From Ascaphus truei (taxonomy: Eukaryota; Chordata; Amphibia; Anura; Ascaphidae), in the NCBI GenBank assembly GCA_036426205.1, contig CM071570.1, positions 71,290,995 through 71,354,994 on the forward strand: a DNA stretch of 64,000 bases, read 5' to 3'. The position numbers and the translations under genes were made by a program. The notes under the pieces were generated by a model, which made no database searches, had not been told where the DNA came from, and saw only the letters and a program-made list of their open reading frames with translations. Each line of letters starts with the position of its first letter. Position 1 is the stretch's first letter. Of the stretch, positions 31,532-41,651 are shown piece by piece.

Positions 31532-33494
31532 CAGTCATGTGAAAAAGAAAGTACACTCTCTTTAAATTCCATAGTTTTACATATCAGGACATAATAACAA
31601 TCATCTGTTCCTTAGCAGGTCTTAAAATTAGGTAAATACAACCTCAGATGAACAACAACGCATGACATGTTACACTGTGTCATGATTTATTTAACAAAAA
31701 TAAAGCCAAAATGGAGAAGCTATGTGTGAAAAACTAAGTACATCCTTACTGCTTCCATAGGAATTAAGATGCTAAGTAGCAGACAGGTGCTGCTAATCAA
31801 ATGCCCTTGGTTAATTGATCATCAGCAAGTGTGACCACCTCTATAAAAGCCAAAGTTTTAGCAGTTTGCTGGTCTGGAGCATTCAGGTGTGTGTTAACAC
31901 TATGCCAAGGAGGAAAGACATGAGCAATGATCTTAGAGAAGCAATTGTTGTTGCTCATCAATCTGGGAAGGGTTGTAATGCAATTTCAAAGCATTTTAAA
32001 GTCCATTAGTCTACAGTGAGAAAGATAATTCAAAAGTGAAAAACATTCAAGACAGTTGCCAATCTTCCCAGGAGTTGACATCAGAGCAAATTCACCCCAA
32101 GGTCAGACCGTGCAATGCTCAGAGAAATTGCAAAATACCCAAGAGTTACATCTCAGACTCTACAGGCCTCACTTAGCATGTTAAATATTAAAGTTCATGA
32201 CAGTACAATTAGAAAAAGACTGAAGAAGTATGGTTTGTTTGGAAGGGTTGCCAGGAGAAAGCCTCTTCTCTCTTAAAAGAACATGGCAGCACGGCTTAGG
32301 TTTGAAAAGTTGCATCTGAACAAACCACAAGACTTCTGGAACAATGTCCTTTGGACAGACAAGACCAAAGTGGAGATGTTTGGCCATAATGCACTGCACA
32401 GTGTCACATTGTAACAGCCGCTGCAACCCCTGCCGGAACCCGCACAGCTGACGCATCACACGGAAGACCCACGCACCCGTGCACTGCCAAGCCGGTGCGC
32501 GCACGCTCTGAAGGGAGCCGTCGGCGCCTCCCACAGGGAGGAATCTCGTCCGCACGTCCACGTGATGTCAGCGCTCTGCGCCGCGCATAACGCATGCGCG
32601 CGGGTTGCCCGGTACCCAATTAGTTACCAGGGAAGCCTGACCTGTAGGCTGTTTCAGCATTACCTCCTGACGCCATTGGAGAACCGGATCACACTCCTGC
32701 AAGGTAATTTGATCCTTCCTCCATATATACCTACTCCTGTCTGTCCTTCCTTGCTGAGCATAAACCCCTGGTTATGCATTGTGCTCACTGCTGCTGTTTC
32801 GTTGTGTCTTGATCCCTGCTTGGCCTTTTCCTGTCTGTTCTCTCCTGTCCTGACCTTTGGCTGTTCTTCGGATTCCTACACTCTCCTACGCTTTGACCCT
32901 GGCTCGTCCCTTGACCATTCTAACTTCTCTGACCCTGGAACTTGGCTACGGAAATCTACCATCCTCCACTCTCCAACCCAGAACTACGGCAAGTACCCTG
33001 ATTACCCTGACCTCTCCAACCCTACTACGCTGTATGATTTGGACTACGCATTCCGGACCGGACGGCGTGGTTGTGGGTCGGTGTCTTTCCATCCCCACCT
33101 CAGCCCCACGGTCTTCAGTCCTGTTTGTGGTGAGCGCAGCGTGACACACGTTTGGCGAAAACCAAATACAGCATATCAGCACAAACATCTCATACCAACT
33201 GTCAAGCATGGTGGTGGAGGGGTGATGATTTGGGCTTGTTTTTGCAGCCACAGAACCAGGGAACCTTGCAGTCATTGAGTCGACCGTGAACTCCTCTGTA
33301 TACCAAAGTATTCTTGAGTCAAATGTGAGGCCATCTGTCCGACAGCAAAAGCTTGGCCGAAATTGGGTCATGCAACAGGACAATGATCCCAAGCACACCA
33401 GCATATCTACAACAGAATGGCTGAAAAAGAAAAGAATCAAGGTGTTGCAATGGCCCAGTCAAAGTCCATACCTCAACCAGATTGAAATGCTGTG
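31532..33494 (+). pseudogene. Tc1-like transposon with broken transposase, LTR inside
   Basis: A TA precedes CAGTCATGTGAAAAAG, the terminal repeat of a vertebrate Tc1-like element. The transposase starts at ATG 31902 (MPRRKDMSNDLREAI). It shows a helix-turn-helix region, DRAMLREIA near 32107, then FWNNVLWTDKTKVEMFG (first Asp; Glu changed to Lys nearby). A 745-bp LTR follows, then VWRKPNTAYQHKHLIPTVKH, NWVMQQDNDPKHTS (second Asp) and WPSQSPYLNQIEML (Glu). Stops and missense changes disable it. The 3' end after GAAATGCTGTG is lost, so the right terminal repeat is absent. Confidence 0.9.
32402..33146 (+). mobile_element. Solo LTR-like insertion inside the Tc1 transposase
   Basis: It begins TGTCACATTGTAACAGCC and ends GCGTGACA, with inverted TGTCAC/GTGACA termini, and splits the Tc1 coding sequence between the first and second catalytic aspartates. 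CpG-rich at the start, with a CTCCATATATACCTAC TATA-like site near 32720 and CCTGACC-rich text later. The long frame at 32562-33278 runs across the LTR border into the transposase and is an artefact. The target duplication is not clean. Confidence 0.7.
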
Positions 33495-33499
33495 ACATT

Positions 33500-34880
33500 G
33501 ATATAATCCTAAAAAATCAATATTCTCCAATACATTCCACATGAAATATAAATATATATGTAATGGGTATTTATGAAATGCCATCCAAAAGATAACAATC
33601 AGTAGATTTTACAATGATAAATTATAACATTTTAAATTATAAATCATTACTTAATCAAAGTATATTATCAAGCATCTACCCAATATTCTTAATAGCCAAT
33701 CTTATTATATTGATATCAAAGTATAATGAAATGTGAATAAAAAAGATGGATTCAAAGGTGTCTACATATAATCCATCCTATTGTATATTCTACATCCTTT
33801 CATTACATATATCTTTATTTACAAAACATAATAATAATAATAATAAGAACCTTCAAAATGAAGTACTTATTTAAAAAGACAAAGGCAATTTGTTCGTTCA
33901 GACCTAACAGCATTTTTGTGTGAAGATCATAGATCCATGGCTGTTCCTTTTATAGCAACAGTCTGCTTCTATCTCCACCTCTTTTTCCGATCCCTACCTG
34001 TTCTAGACACATAAAGCTCAAATGTATCAGGTCACAATCATGGTGTAGAATAATACCCACAGGGGCAGGGGGGGTGAAGGACAAAGTCAATTACTCAGTA
34101 CACAACTACTAATCCTGACACAGGTATTCATGCGCTGATGTCACAAGTCAGCGACAGTCCATCCATGGGGCAGCACACGCCAGAGCTCCTCGCTTGCTAT
34201 GGTGTCTCCCCTCTGTGCTGCAACTCCAGTTGCTGGCGTTTGACAGGTGTTTTAATACCACTGCCTAGCATAGGGATCTCTGTTACCCCCACCCTGATTT
34301 ATTAGGATTTACAATTTCCCTGTTGCCTGCTAAACAGCAATAATCATCTGAAGATCACATAGGGTGCTTCAGGACTTTGCATCCATTCACCAACAGGGTA
34401 TATTTCTAGGATTTGGTTTCCAAAAGCTTTTTGGGAGTGGTGTCTGAGTAGTTTATTCCCAACTTCCTAACTTTTGACTAACTAGACAATAATTGGTTGG
34501 TACAAGTATATGATATCCATGATCCTTACTGTATTTACTACTTATGGAGTGACAGATGAGGATATTATATAATATATGATATGCTACCTATGTAACTAGG
34601 CTAATTAGCCCACTGATCTAATTTGCAACAGGATCTAGCCTTAATATATACTGTAGCTCAATGGGAAGGAATATGTTTAACCTTAGGCAGATTTTGGCTG
34701 CTAAATAGAGATGGGCGAATTTTTTTCCACATTTTGATCTGCAGCAGGTGGGCCAGTTCCTTTGGTCCGCTGATTTCAGGTGATCACTAAATAAATACAG
34801 TTCTACTTACCACAGCAATATGAAGGGCATCCTCGTCAGCATAGTGCAGGTCACTGTCCTCCGTTGCCAGAAAGCAGTCA
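33500..34880. other. Spacer, no gene recognised
   Basis: AT-rich to 33900; a GC-richer stretch at 33960-34300 (CAGCACACGCCAGAGCTCC...CTGGCGTTTGACAGGTGT) may be repeat-derived, but I cannot name it. Confidence 0.35.
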
Positions 34881-34885
34881 TTCAC

Positions 34886-35068
34886 AATAAATACATTCTA
34901 ATGGCTCCTAACCCCTAAATCACCTCAGCGGTTAATAACCGCTATAGTAATTAAGGGGTTAGCCCACCCTGCCCCGCTACCCACCCGGGAGGCCTAAACA
35001 CCCACCCCGGACCAACTATACCCACCTTGTACCCATTGAGTAGTATAGTAGTATCATACCCATATAAT
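34886..35068. repeat. R1 fragment
   Basis: Carries AACCGCTATAGTAATTAAGG, GGTTAGCC, GGCCTAAACACCCACC and CCCATTGAGTAGTATAGT as in 10510-10620. The match stops at ATAATATGG, where the full copy continues GCATGAT. A different element follows. Confidence 0.65.
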
Positions 35069-35069
35069 A

Positions 35070-35610
35070 ATATGGAAGAAGAATGTGTGGTGCTCTAAAA
35101 TACAGGCCAACAGCTTATATAAGCATATTCTTCATCCACTTAAAGTTCCTTTGTTGTGACATCCTTGAGTATTTTAATAATAATTTACCAACCTATTGAC
35201 ACGTGGTATATATCACTCCTCCATTGTAATACGAATAGCTGGCAAGGGCTTCCACCAACACTGCAGTAGGAAACTTCACAAATAAGTGTCCAAGCATATA
35301 AATATTGAAATGGAGAGCATTGAATGTGAAAAAGATTAATAAACTCACGTTAAGGTTGGTAATGTCCTCTTGGGTCCTTAGTCCATCCTCCAAGACAGGG
35401 GGTGTGCTTCTGTTTTTTCCACAGCATACGAATCGAATAAAAATAGGCACTACTTAAACCAGGGAGCAAACAAATGATTTCCAAGAGAGCGCGTACCCAT
35501 AAAAATGACAAGATTTAATGAATCATCCAGAAACTGCTACAAAACCGGGTAGACGAACCCCCACCAAGGCGTTTGGAGCGTAAGCTCTTTTTCAAGGTGA
35601 CTGTTTTGAA
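35070..35610 (-). mobile_element. Retroelement-like segment ending in a hammerhead-like motif
   Basis: On the minus strand, 35599-35572 gives CACC, TTGAAAA, a perfect AGAGC-TTAC-GCTC hairpin, CAAAC, GCCTT and GGTG, so CACC/GGTG closes the core. First box TTGAAAA and second CAAA depart from the active consensus. The segment abuts an R1 fragment exactly at 35068, as an inserted element would. No protein is recognised. Confidence 0.45.
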
Positions 35611-35619
35611 TACTCACCA

Positions 35620-36350
35620 GCTTGTTTAAATTCCTGTAGCACGCACCGCCGTCCACGCCTCGTTCACTTCCTGAGTGACGTAGGCGTGATGACGTAAGCG
35701 CACCCCAAGGGGACATACAAAATATTAAAACTTTATTAACAATATAAAACATAGACAATAAAAAATGTAAACAAAGACCTGATGATACTCGGTGCATCGC
35801 ATACAAGAAAGACAGGACAGAAAAATACACACAAACTAAAAAGAAACATTATAAACTTAGATATATGTCTCTATTAAAAGGAAACACCTATCAATAAGAA
35901 AGATAGACTGTCTTGATATATAAATATCCACTAACAAATGATAATGAAAACGCTTCCCGGCTAGAAATATAAAAACCCGGGTTCACATTTTATCTTTAAG
36001 TGTTCAATGTCTTTTACCACTACAATTTCCGAGCAGTAATTTGCTCTTGGTTTCTCTATGAGGCTTAGTGTCCTTTGTATTTATAAACAAGAAATAAAAA
36101 ACAGCACTTCTAAGTCTTTGGGTCAAGGTCCCCTCACCCATCGCAGGGATTCTAAAACTGTGTATTAACCGGTTTCGTCCATCTATCAGCTGAAGCAAAC
36201 CGGCACCCGAGAAGCAGGCAGCCGTCTCCAAGCTGTGAATTAAACAGTTCCTATAATAGATTGGAAAAAGTATACAGGGAGACTGGGAAGAAAGCGGAAA
36301 GAAAAGAGAAAACAAATGAGCTGCACATCCGGGATATATTTCCCTGAGTT
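35620..36350 (-). mobile_element. Unclassified repeat with a second degenerate motif
   Basis: Minus-strand text near 36200-36165 reads CTTCAG, CTGATAGATGG, ACGAAAC, CGGTTAA. Both core boxes are recognisable (CTGATAG, GAAAC) but the hairpin between them is very short. Upstream and downstream sequence contains no recognised protein. Grouped as one region only because no clear border is visible. Confidence 0.3.
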
Positions 36351-36482
36351 GCCGTGGGTTGCCGCGTTGCTGGTCAAGGAGATGGCCACAGACTCATCGA
36401 GAGACCCTCAAAGCCACCATCAGTCTTGAATCTTTTATATCTGGGCAAGCGCACCCTCAGCTGATTGATCACATGGCGACGC

Positions 36483-36527
36483 CCACCGACGTATGTTTCG
36501 CCTCACACAGATGCTTTCTCAAGGTGG
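36483..36527 (-). ncRNA. Hammerhead-like motif with CCACC/GGTGG closing stem
   Basis: On the minus strand: CCACC, TTGAGAA, AGC, loop, GC, GAAAC, ATAC, GTC, GGTGG. The five-base-pair closing stem is perfect and GTC would be the cleavage triplet. Only the first box (TTGAGAA instead of CTGATGA) and a two-to-three-pair stem II are degraded. Together with 12697-12738 it is the best preserved of the decayed copies. Confidence 0.45.
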
Positions 36528-36659
36528 CAACTTTAGCTATCCCCTCACTACTAAGTATCTTACAGCATTACTCTGTGAAGAAACAGTGAGGAAATAAAAG
36601 CAGCCGTCACCACGCAAAGCAGTTGTTATTTAGACACCTACTACCTTTTGGATGGTATC

Positions 36660-37060
36660 GATTTGTTCTCAGCTATAATAGTGAAGTGGTGTTCATTAAT
36701 ACACCAAGCTGAGTAATATTTTGACTTATAATTGCAGCCTTAGTGTTAGCTCATATACACACCATAGGCTGTCATTTCTGCTTAACTCCTCCTCATGAGA
36801 CATACGTATGCTAACTGTTTACTAGTATCTGTGGTTCAGCATTTATTTCATCAAGCGGTGTTCATGAATACACTATGCTGACAACATACACAGTTTAATT
36901 GCACAGCTAAGTTGTTCATAAATACACCAGATATTGACAGTTAAACTGTCATCTGATTATTCATTTTGTTATTCTGTCATGGGATTTAATAGCAACATTC
37001 AGCGAAGGGTGTTCATTAACACAGCAAGCTGACTATCTCATCAATTAACCCCTCAAACCC
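36660..37060. repeat. Degenerate ~180-bp tandem repeat
   Basis: GTGTTCATTAATACACCAAG, GTGTTCATGAATACACTATG and GTGTTCATTAACACAGCAAG occur about 170-180 bp apart, each followed by CTGA. The core GTGTTCATTAATACAC is nearly palindromic. No coding potential. Confidence 0.6.
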
Positions 37061-37099
37061 TGGTGTTCCTATATTGGTGTTCCTATATACACCCGTGCA

Positions 37100-38900
37100 G
37101 CTTTCATAACAAATAGACTGCAACCCCTAATTTAGATTGCTAGCTGTATTATCATACTAAGATACACAAAGCCATGTTGCTTGTTCCATGATTTTATCAA
37201 AACTCTTGTATAGGGGGTCAAACAGGCACCTCTAAGGTGCTCCTGTGTTCACTTTTACATATGCCTACTTCTGGTTATCATAACAGTGTGTAGGCAGCAT
37301 GATCAGGATACAACAGGGCTATACCATTCACATACCTATTAAATGCCAAGGTTGAGCAAACCACATGTGTGCCTGTACACTTTTTGGTACACCCTGAGCT
37401 GCTTAATCCACAGGTACCCTGTGTGTACACACTATCTCTATCATGGGTATGTGTCTTGTCCTTGCAGGATATACTGTACTCACCACTCATTGTTTATACA
37501 ACAGTCTGGTAGACTGACACTAACCACAGTAGGACTCATAAACTTGTGCAAACATCCTGGGTAGCAGACATCCTGAAGCTACCACAATTCTTACTTACCC
37601 CCACCTCTGGATAGAAGCCTACGACATATATTAGCATATTGTATACCAGGGTGAGAGTACCAAGTTAATATTCGTTTTATTACAAATTACTGAATCGGTG
37701 ATTAGTTGTCCATGTACTGTTCTTTGTTTTGTTTTGTCCATCTATATTTTAATCAACTTAAATGGTAGCAGCACAGATGTTAAATAAAGGTGAAAATATT
37801 ATAATTGTTTTAATCCTCATCATTTTATCCTCAAGGTCAATCTTTTTTTCCATGTTTCTACCCTATGTATGATTGTGCAAGGTAACTGTGCCAGGAGGGG
37901 GCAGTATTTGTTAATAAAATGGGGATGACAAGTATGTCTAGTCTAGTGTGGGCTCATGGTGATCTATTTGGTCTACAGAAAGTAATACTAAGAATTTCTT
38001 CTGAGAAACCCGAGGATTCATGATAAATGTGATATTGCACATACGTTTATTTAGACAAATATTTATAAAATCAGATCATATGAAAAAGAGAGACTACTGT
38101 AGATTATTTATTTTTAATTACAAGAAATTATAATTCACTTAATGACACGACTGGTTTATTTGCTCCTTAAAGTGAGTTTTCAACACTTGAAAAGGTAATT
38201 ATGAGGTGAAATAATACTCGACATGAGAGATCTGTGAAAGTGTCTCAACTGTTTATCTTTTTTTACATTTTGTTTTTCATAGAAAACATAAATTTGTAGC
38301 CTCACAGGACAAAACAAAATCCCCAAATGAGTATTACATGCTGCAGGAATTCACAAAATTTCCCAGACTGAAATATAGTACTGACCCTGAAATAGCGGAA
38401 GGAGTTAGAAAGACCTATTTAGAAGAGTACCCATTGACTTACGTACAGTACCTCCCAACACAGTGCAGACAGGGCAAAGTAGCTGTGAAGAGGGGAGTGA
38501 GAAAGTGTTTCAGATATGCAAATCTATATGTAGATGAGCATTGTTCACAACAGATGCAGCGGCCATTATTCGAACATTTCACGGAGCCGTTTTCGTGAAC
38601 TGTGCTGTATTCCACGTGGCATTCACATGTTCCGTGAACTCTGCTGTGAATGCTGCCAATCACACCAGTCACACCTTTGTTTACCGCAGTTGATTTCCTT
38701 GAATTACCTGGATTCTGATTTCTTTGGGTGCAATTTGTCGCGTATCCGCCAGGAGGCAGAAATGAATTAATTGTAATGTGTACAGTACAGTACTGTGCTA
38801 CTGTGTCAATTTGCAGATTTTTAAAAACCAGATAAAAACCAAGTCTACAGTACCACAGTGGTACATTGTGAATCGACCTTGGTCCTTGAAGACGTTGAAG
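37100..38900. other. Spacer, no confident gene
   Basis: An open frame at 38338-38598 (KTYLEEYPLTYVQYL...) has no recognisable motif, no splice context and lies in AT-rich sequence. Nothing else is seen. Confidence 0.4.
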
Positions 38901-38913
38901 ACATTATCAAATT

Positions 38914-39315
38914 TACAGACGAGACCACGAGTATTCTAAAGCTTGCCTTAAACTAGCCCTGTTACATGATGGGTACATGCTTGGTGTAACCTGGTTAGTT
39001 TAAGGCAAGTTTAAGGCATTTCTGCATTGACTAATGACCCATCGGCTGAACACAGCAGGGGTCCCTGGCAGTCCCATCAGTTTGAATGGGACTGCCAGGG
39101 ACCCCCGCTATTAATCTGATGGGCCATTAGTCAATGCAGAAATGCCTTAAACTTGCCTTAAACTAGACCCAGCATGTACCCAGCATGTACCTAGCATGTA
39201 CCCAGCATGTACCCAGCATGTACCCAGCATGTACCCAGCATGTACCCAGCATGTACCTGGGTCTTTTTGGTGATTGCCACTGGATTGTGTTAGAATAACC
39301 GTCGGCACTACAGTA
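38914..39315. mobile_element. MITE, second copy, with hairpin and minisatellite
   Basis: The ends match the 24969-25284 copy: left TACAGACGAGACCACGAG then TATTCTAA; right (reverse complement) TACTGTAGTGCCGACGGT then TATTCTAA. A long, strong hairpin occupies 39015-39145, with arms carrying GGGTCCCTGGCAGTCCCAT and ATGGGACTGCCAGGGACCC. It is followed by about nine 11-bp TGTACCCAGCA units (39168-39258). Confidence 0.75.
39168..39258. repeat. 11-bp minisatellite TGTACCCAGCA, ~9 units
   Basis: Same unit and same position within the MITE as at 25165-25232, but with about nine units instead of six. One unit reads TGTACCTAGCA. Confidence 0.85.
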
Positions 39316-39481
39316 GGTGTTTCATAATAAAAACCTCTAAGACACAAAACTGTTTTTTTTTTTTCTACATTGTTATTCCTGCACAATTGCCAACTGGACA
39401 CCATGTGTACACCGTACACATATAAAAAAAATCTGACTGTAGTTATGCATTTTTAATATGTTCTGCAATTAATGCTGCAAC

Positions 39482-39816
39482 AGAGATGATGGCGACTTTA
39501 TCAGAAATATATGAATATTTCATTTCGAACTATAATTTTTACAAATTTTCACCTGACTTTCGTGGGTGGAAGCGTTCGGTAAGACAAACCTTAAGTAACG
39601 ATCAGTGTTTTTTTCGCCTTGCCCCTCCTCCTGGAGATAGAAGAGGGTATTGGTGTGTGATCCCAGATTTTTACAGTATGTTTTATCATGGCAACTGCAA
39701 AAAGAGAAAGGTCGGGTTTAATCAATATAAGGTTCGTCTATACCAATCCAGCAAAGTGGACAACGTGAGTGACAGTGGCTCATCTCCATCCATTTGGGAA
39801 AGTTTAAAATGGAGGT
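39482..39816 (+). CDS. Exon of a divergent forkhead (FOX) gene
   Basis: The frame gives ATLSEIYEYFISNYNFYK, then GWKRSVRQTLSNDQCFFRL, then RRGYWCVIPDFYSMF and HGNCKKRK. This is the order of a forkhead winged helix: helix 2, recognition helix 3 (W-K-x-S-V/I-R-x-x-L-S), then the wing with G-Y-W-x-V-x-P and the basic end. Helix 1 is missing and should lie in an upstream exon; an acceptor (GCTGCAACAG|AG) precedes the ATG ATG. A donor AG|GTAATT ends the exon at 39816. FOX proteins are nuclear transcription factors. The H-N position of helix 3 is Q-T, so the subclass is not assigned. It could be a host gene or a processed relic. Confidence 0.75.
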
Positions 39817-39834
39817 AATTCTAATGTACTACAG

Positions 39835-39930
39835 CAGGGGTGGGCAACCTATTTTTCAATGTAGCCACAGGTGTGGCGAATTAGTGAGAAGAAGTGAAAA
39901 TAGCCACACCATGCAAAAATTTAAAACACA
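39835..39930. mobile_element. hAT-like element, left end only
   Basis: CAGGGGTGGGCAACCTATTT fits the classic hAT terminal repeat. The element fades into a microsatellite after ~100 bp, with no right end visible, so it is truncated. It lies 19 bp past the forkhead exon, within its putative intron. Confidence 0.65.
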
Positions 39931-39942
39931 GTGTGCGTGCGC

Positions 39943-39945
39943 GCG

Positions 39946-39976
<31 letters not shown>

Positions 39977-40062
39977 TGTGTGTGTGTGTATTATATATAT
40001 GTGTGCGCGCATGTGTGTGTATATATATATACATACACACACACACACACACATACATATAT
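39943..40062. repeat. TA/TG compound microsatellite
   Basis: GTGCGTGCGCGC, (TA)n, (GT)n, TA and (CA)n blocks in succession. Confidence 0.9.
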
Positions 40063-40112
40063 TATGTCGATTATTTCCTTCAACCGTATGTGAAATTGTT
40101 ACCATCTTAAAT

Positions 40113-41651
40113 TAAGGACACGTTGCACGTCATTGACTCCACCTCTGAGATCATTTGGAAAGACACATTTTGTTGGGCTACATGTGATGTATGTTCTCTT
40201 TACACCTGCATAGATCACATTAAGGGCCTAGAAGCCATTAATCATTTTCTATCATCAGATTCAAATTTACACGTGTCACAAAAAGATTTTATTTTATCCT
40301 GTATTAGGTTTATTTTGACACATAACTATTTCACTTTTGATGGTACTTTTTATTTGCAGACCTGTGGAACGGCCATGGGTACCAGATTTGCTCCCAGTTA
40401 TGCGAACCTCTTCATGGGGTTGTGGGAGAACCTCCATGTTTGGGGCAATGCACGGCTGGTGGCTGGTCTGGTGTTCTATGGTCGTTTCATAGATGACATT
40501 ATTATTATTTGGGATGGTGATAAGGGCCAACTGAAAGATATACTGGAATCATTCAATGACAACAATATATGGCTTAAATTTACCCACACCATACATCCAG
40601 ATACGGTGGTATTTTTAGATCTTGAGCTGTTCATTGATAGGTCGGACATGAGGATACATAGTAAAACACACTTCCAACCTGTCTCCACCAATGGGTACCT
40701 GCAATACGGTAGCAACCACTACAAAAAGTGGTTGAATAACATCCCCAGAAGCCAATTCTTTAGGATTCGCCGTAATTTTTCCCTTAACTCGGATTTCTGT
40801 GATCAAGGAGAGACTTTAATTAATAAGTTTCTCCAAAAGGGGTATGATGGAGCGGTGGTACAGAGGGCATTTGATGACGCTCAAATTATTGATAGGAGTG
40901 CTCTACTCAAGAGGTCCAGGACCAGATCTGATCATGCTGGCCTTGATCCAGCGGTGGACAGATCTAGCGGGAATCCTTTGCATTCTTTTCCTAAGTTCAT
41001 TACTAAGTACAATAGACTGGCCTACCAGGTCAAACATATTATCAATAGGCACTGGAACATTATTCAAAATGATCCTATTTTAGGTCCCAGGGTGCCAACA
41101 CGAGCTCCTATTGTTTTTAAAAAAGCAAGATGCCTAAAGACCATGATTGCCCCAAGTAGACTTAAGCCCACCATTAAACCACCACCCCTAACATCTAAAA
41201 AGGGTAACTTTTCCTGTGGTAGAACTAGGTGTATCACTTGTGGGCATCTAAGTAAAATTAACACCTTTAAATCCTTTTCTAACGGCTCTGAACATGAAAT
41301 CAAAATCATATTAACTGTCTTAGTACTTACATTATATATCTTATTTCCTGTAGTTGCGGCCTACAGTATGTGGGCCGCACGTCTAGGACGATTAGTACTA
41401 GATTTCTTGAGCATCGTAGAAATGTCAAACATGGCCTTCAGTCGAACTGTCTATCACGACATTTTGATACTATGCATAATAAGGATCCCTGCTCTCTGTC
41501 CATCTTTGGTATTGAGGCCATCTCACCTTCCCTCTCGGAGGGTGATAGGTTCAAAAAATTGTGTGTTAGGGAGACCTACTGGATATATGTACTTGGTACA
41601 TTGGTTCCGGGGGGTCTCAATGACACAATAGATATCAGTACAATAGTTTAG
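40113..41651 (+). pseudogene. Penelope-like element: RT plus GIY-YIG endonuclease
   Basis: The frame opens inside the RT: WATCDVCSLYT (motif A, Asp), CGTAMGTRFAPSYANLF, GRFIDDIIIIW (catalytic DD at 40492-40497), then thumb THFQPVSTNGYLQYGSNHY and FFRIRRN. CGRTRCITCGH (about 41215) is the Cys part of the PLE zinc motif. After a one-base shift near 41305 the frame continues LISCSCGLQYVGRTSR and EHRRNVKH...LSRHF, the GIY-YIG nuclease and its His residues. PLEs copy RNA at a target nick. The N-terminus is missing and the element abuts a microsatellite. Neptune-like affiliation is likely, as known from frogs and fishes. Confidence 0.9.

Noticed and set aside
32562..33278. 238-codon plus-strand frame
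   Set aside because: It crosses the border between an LTR and the Tc1 transposase in a frame unrelated to either.
38338..38598. 86-codon frame as the missing forkhead helix-1 exon
   Set aside because: No P-Y-S-Y-x-x-L-I pattern and no suitable splice sites were seen.
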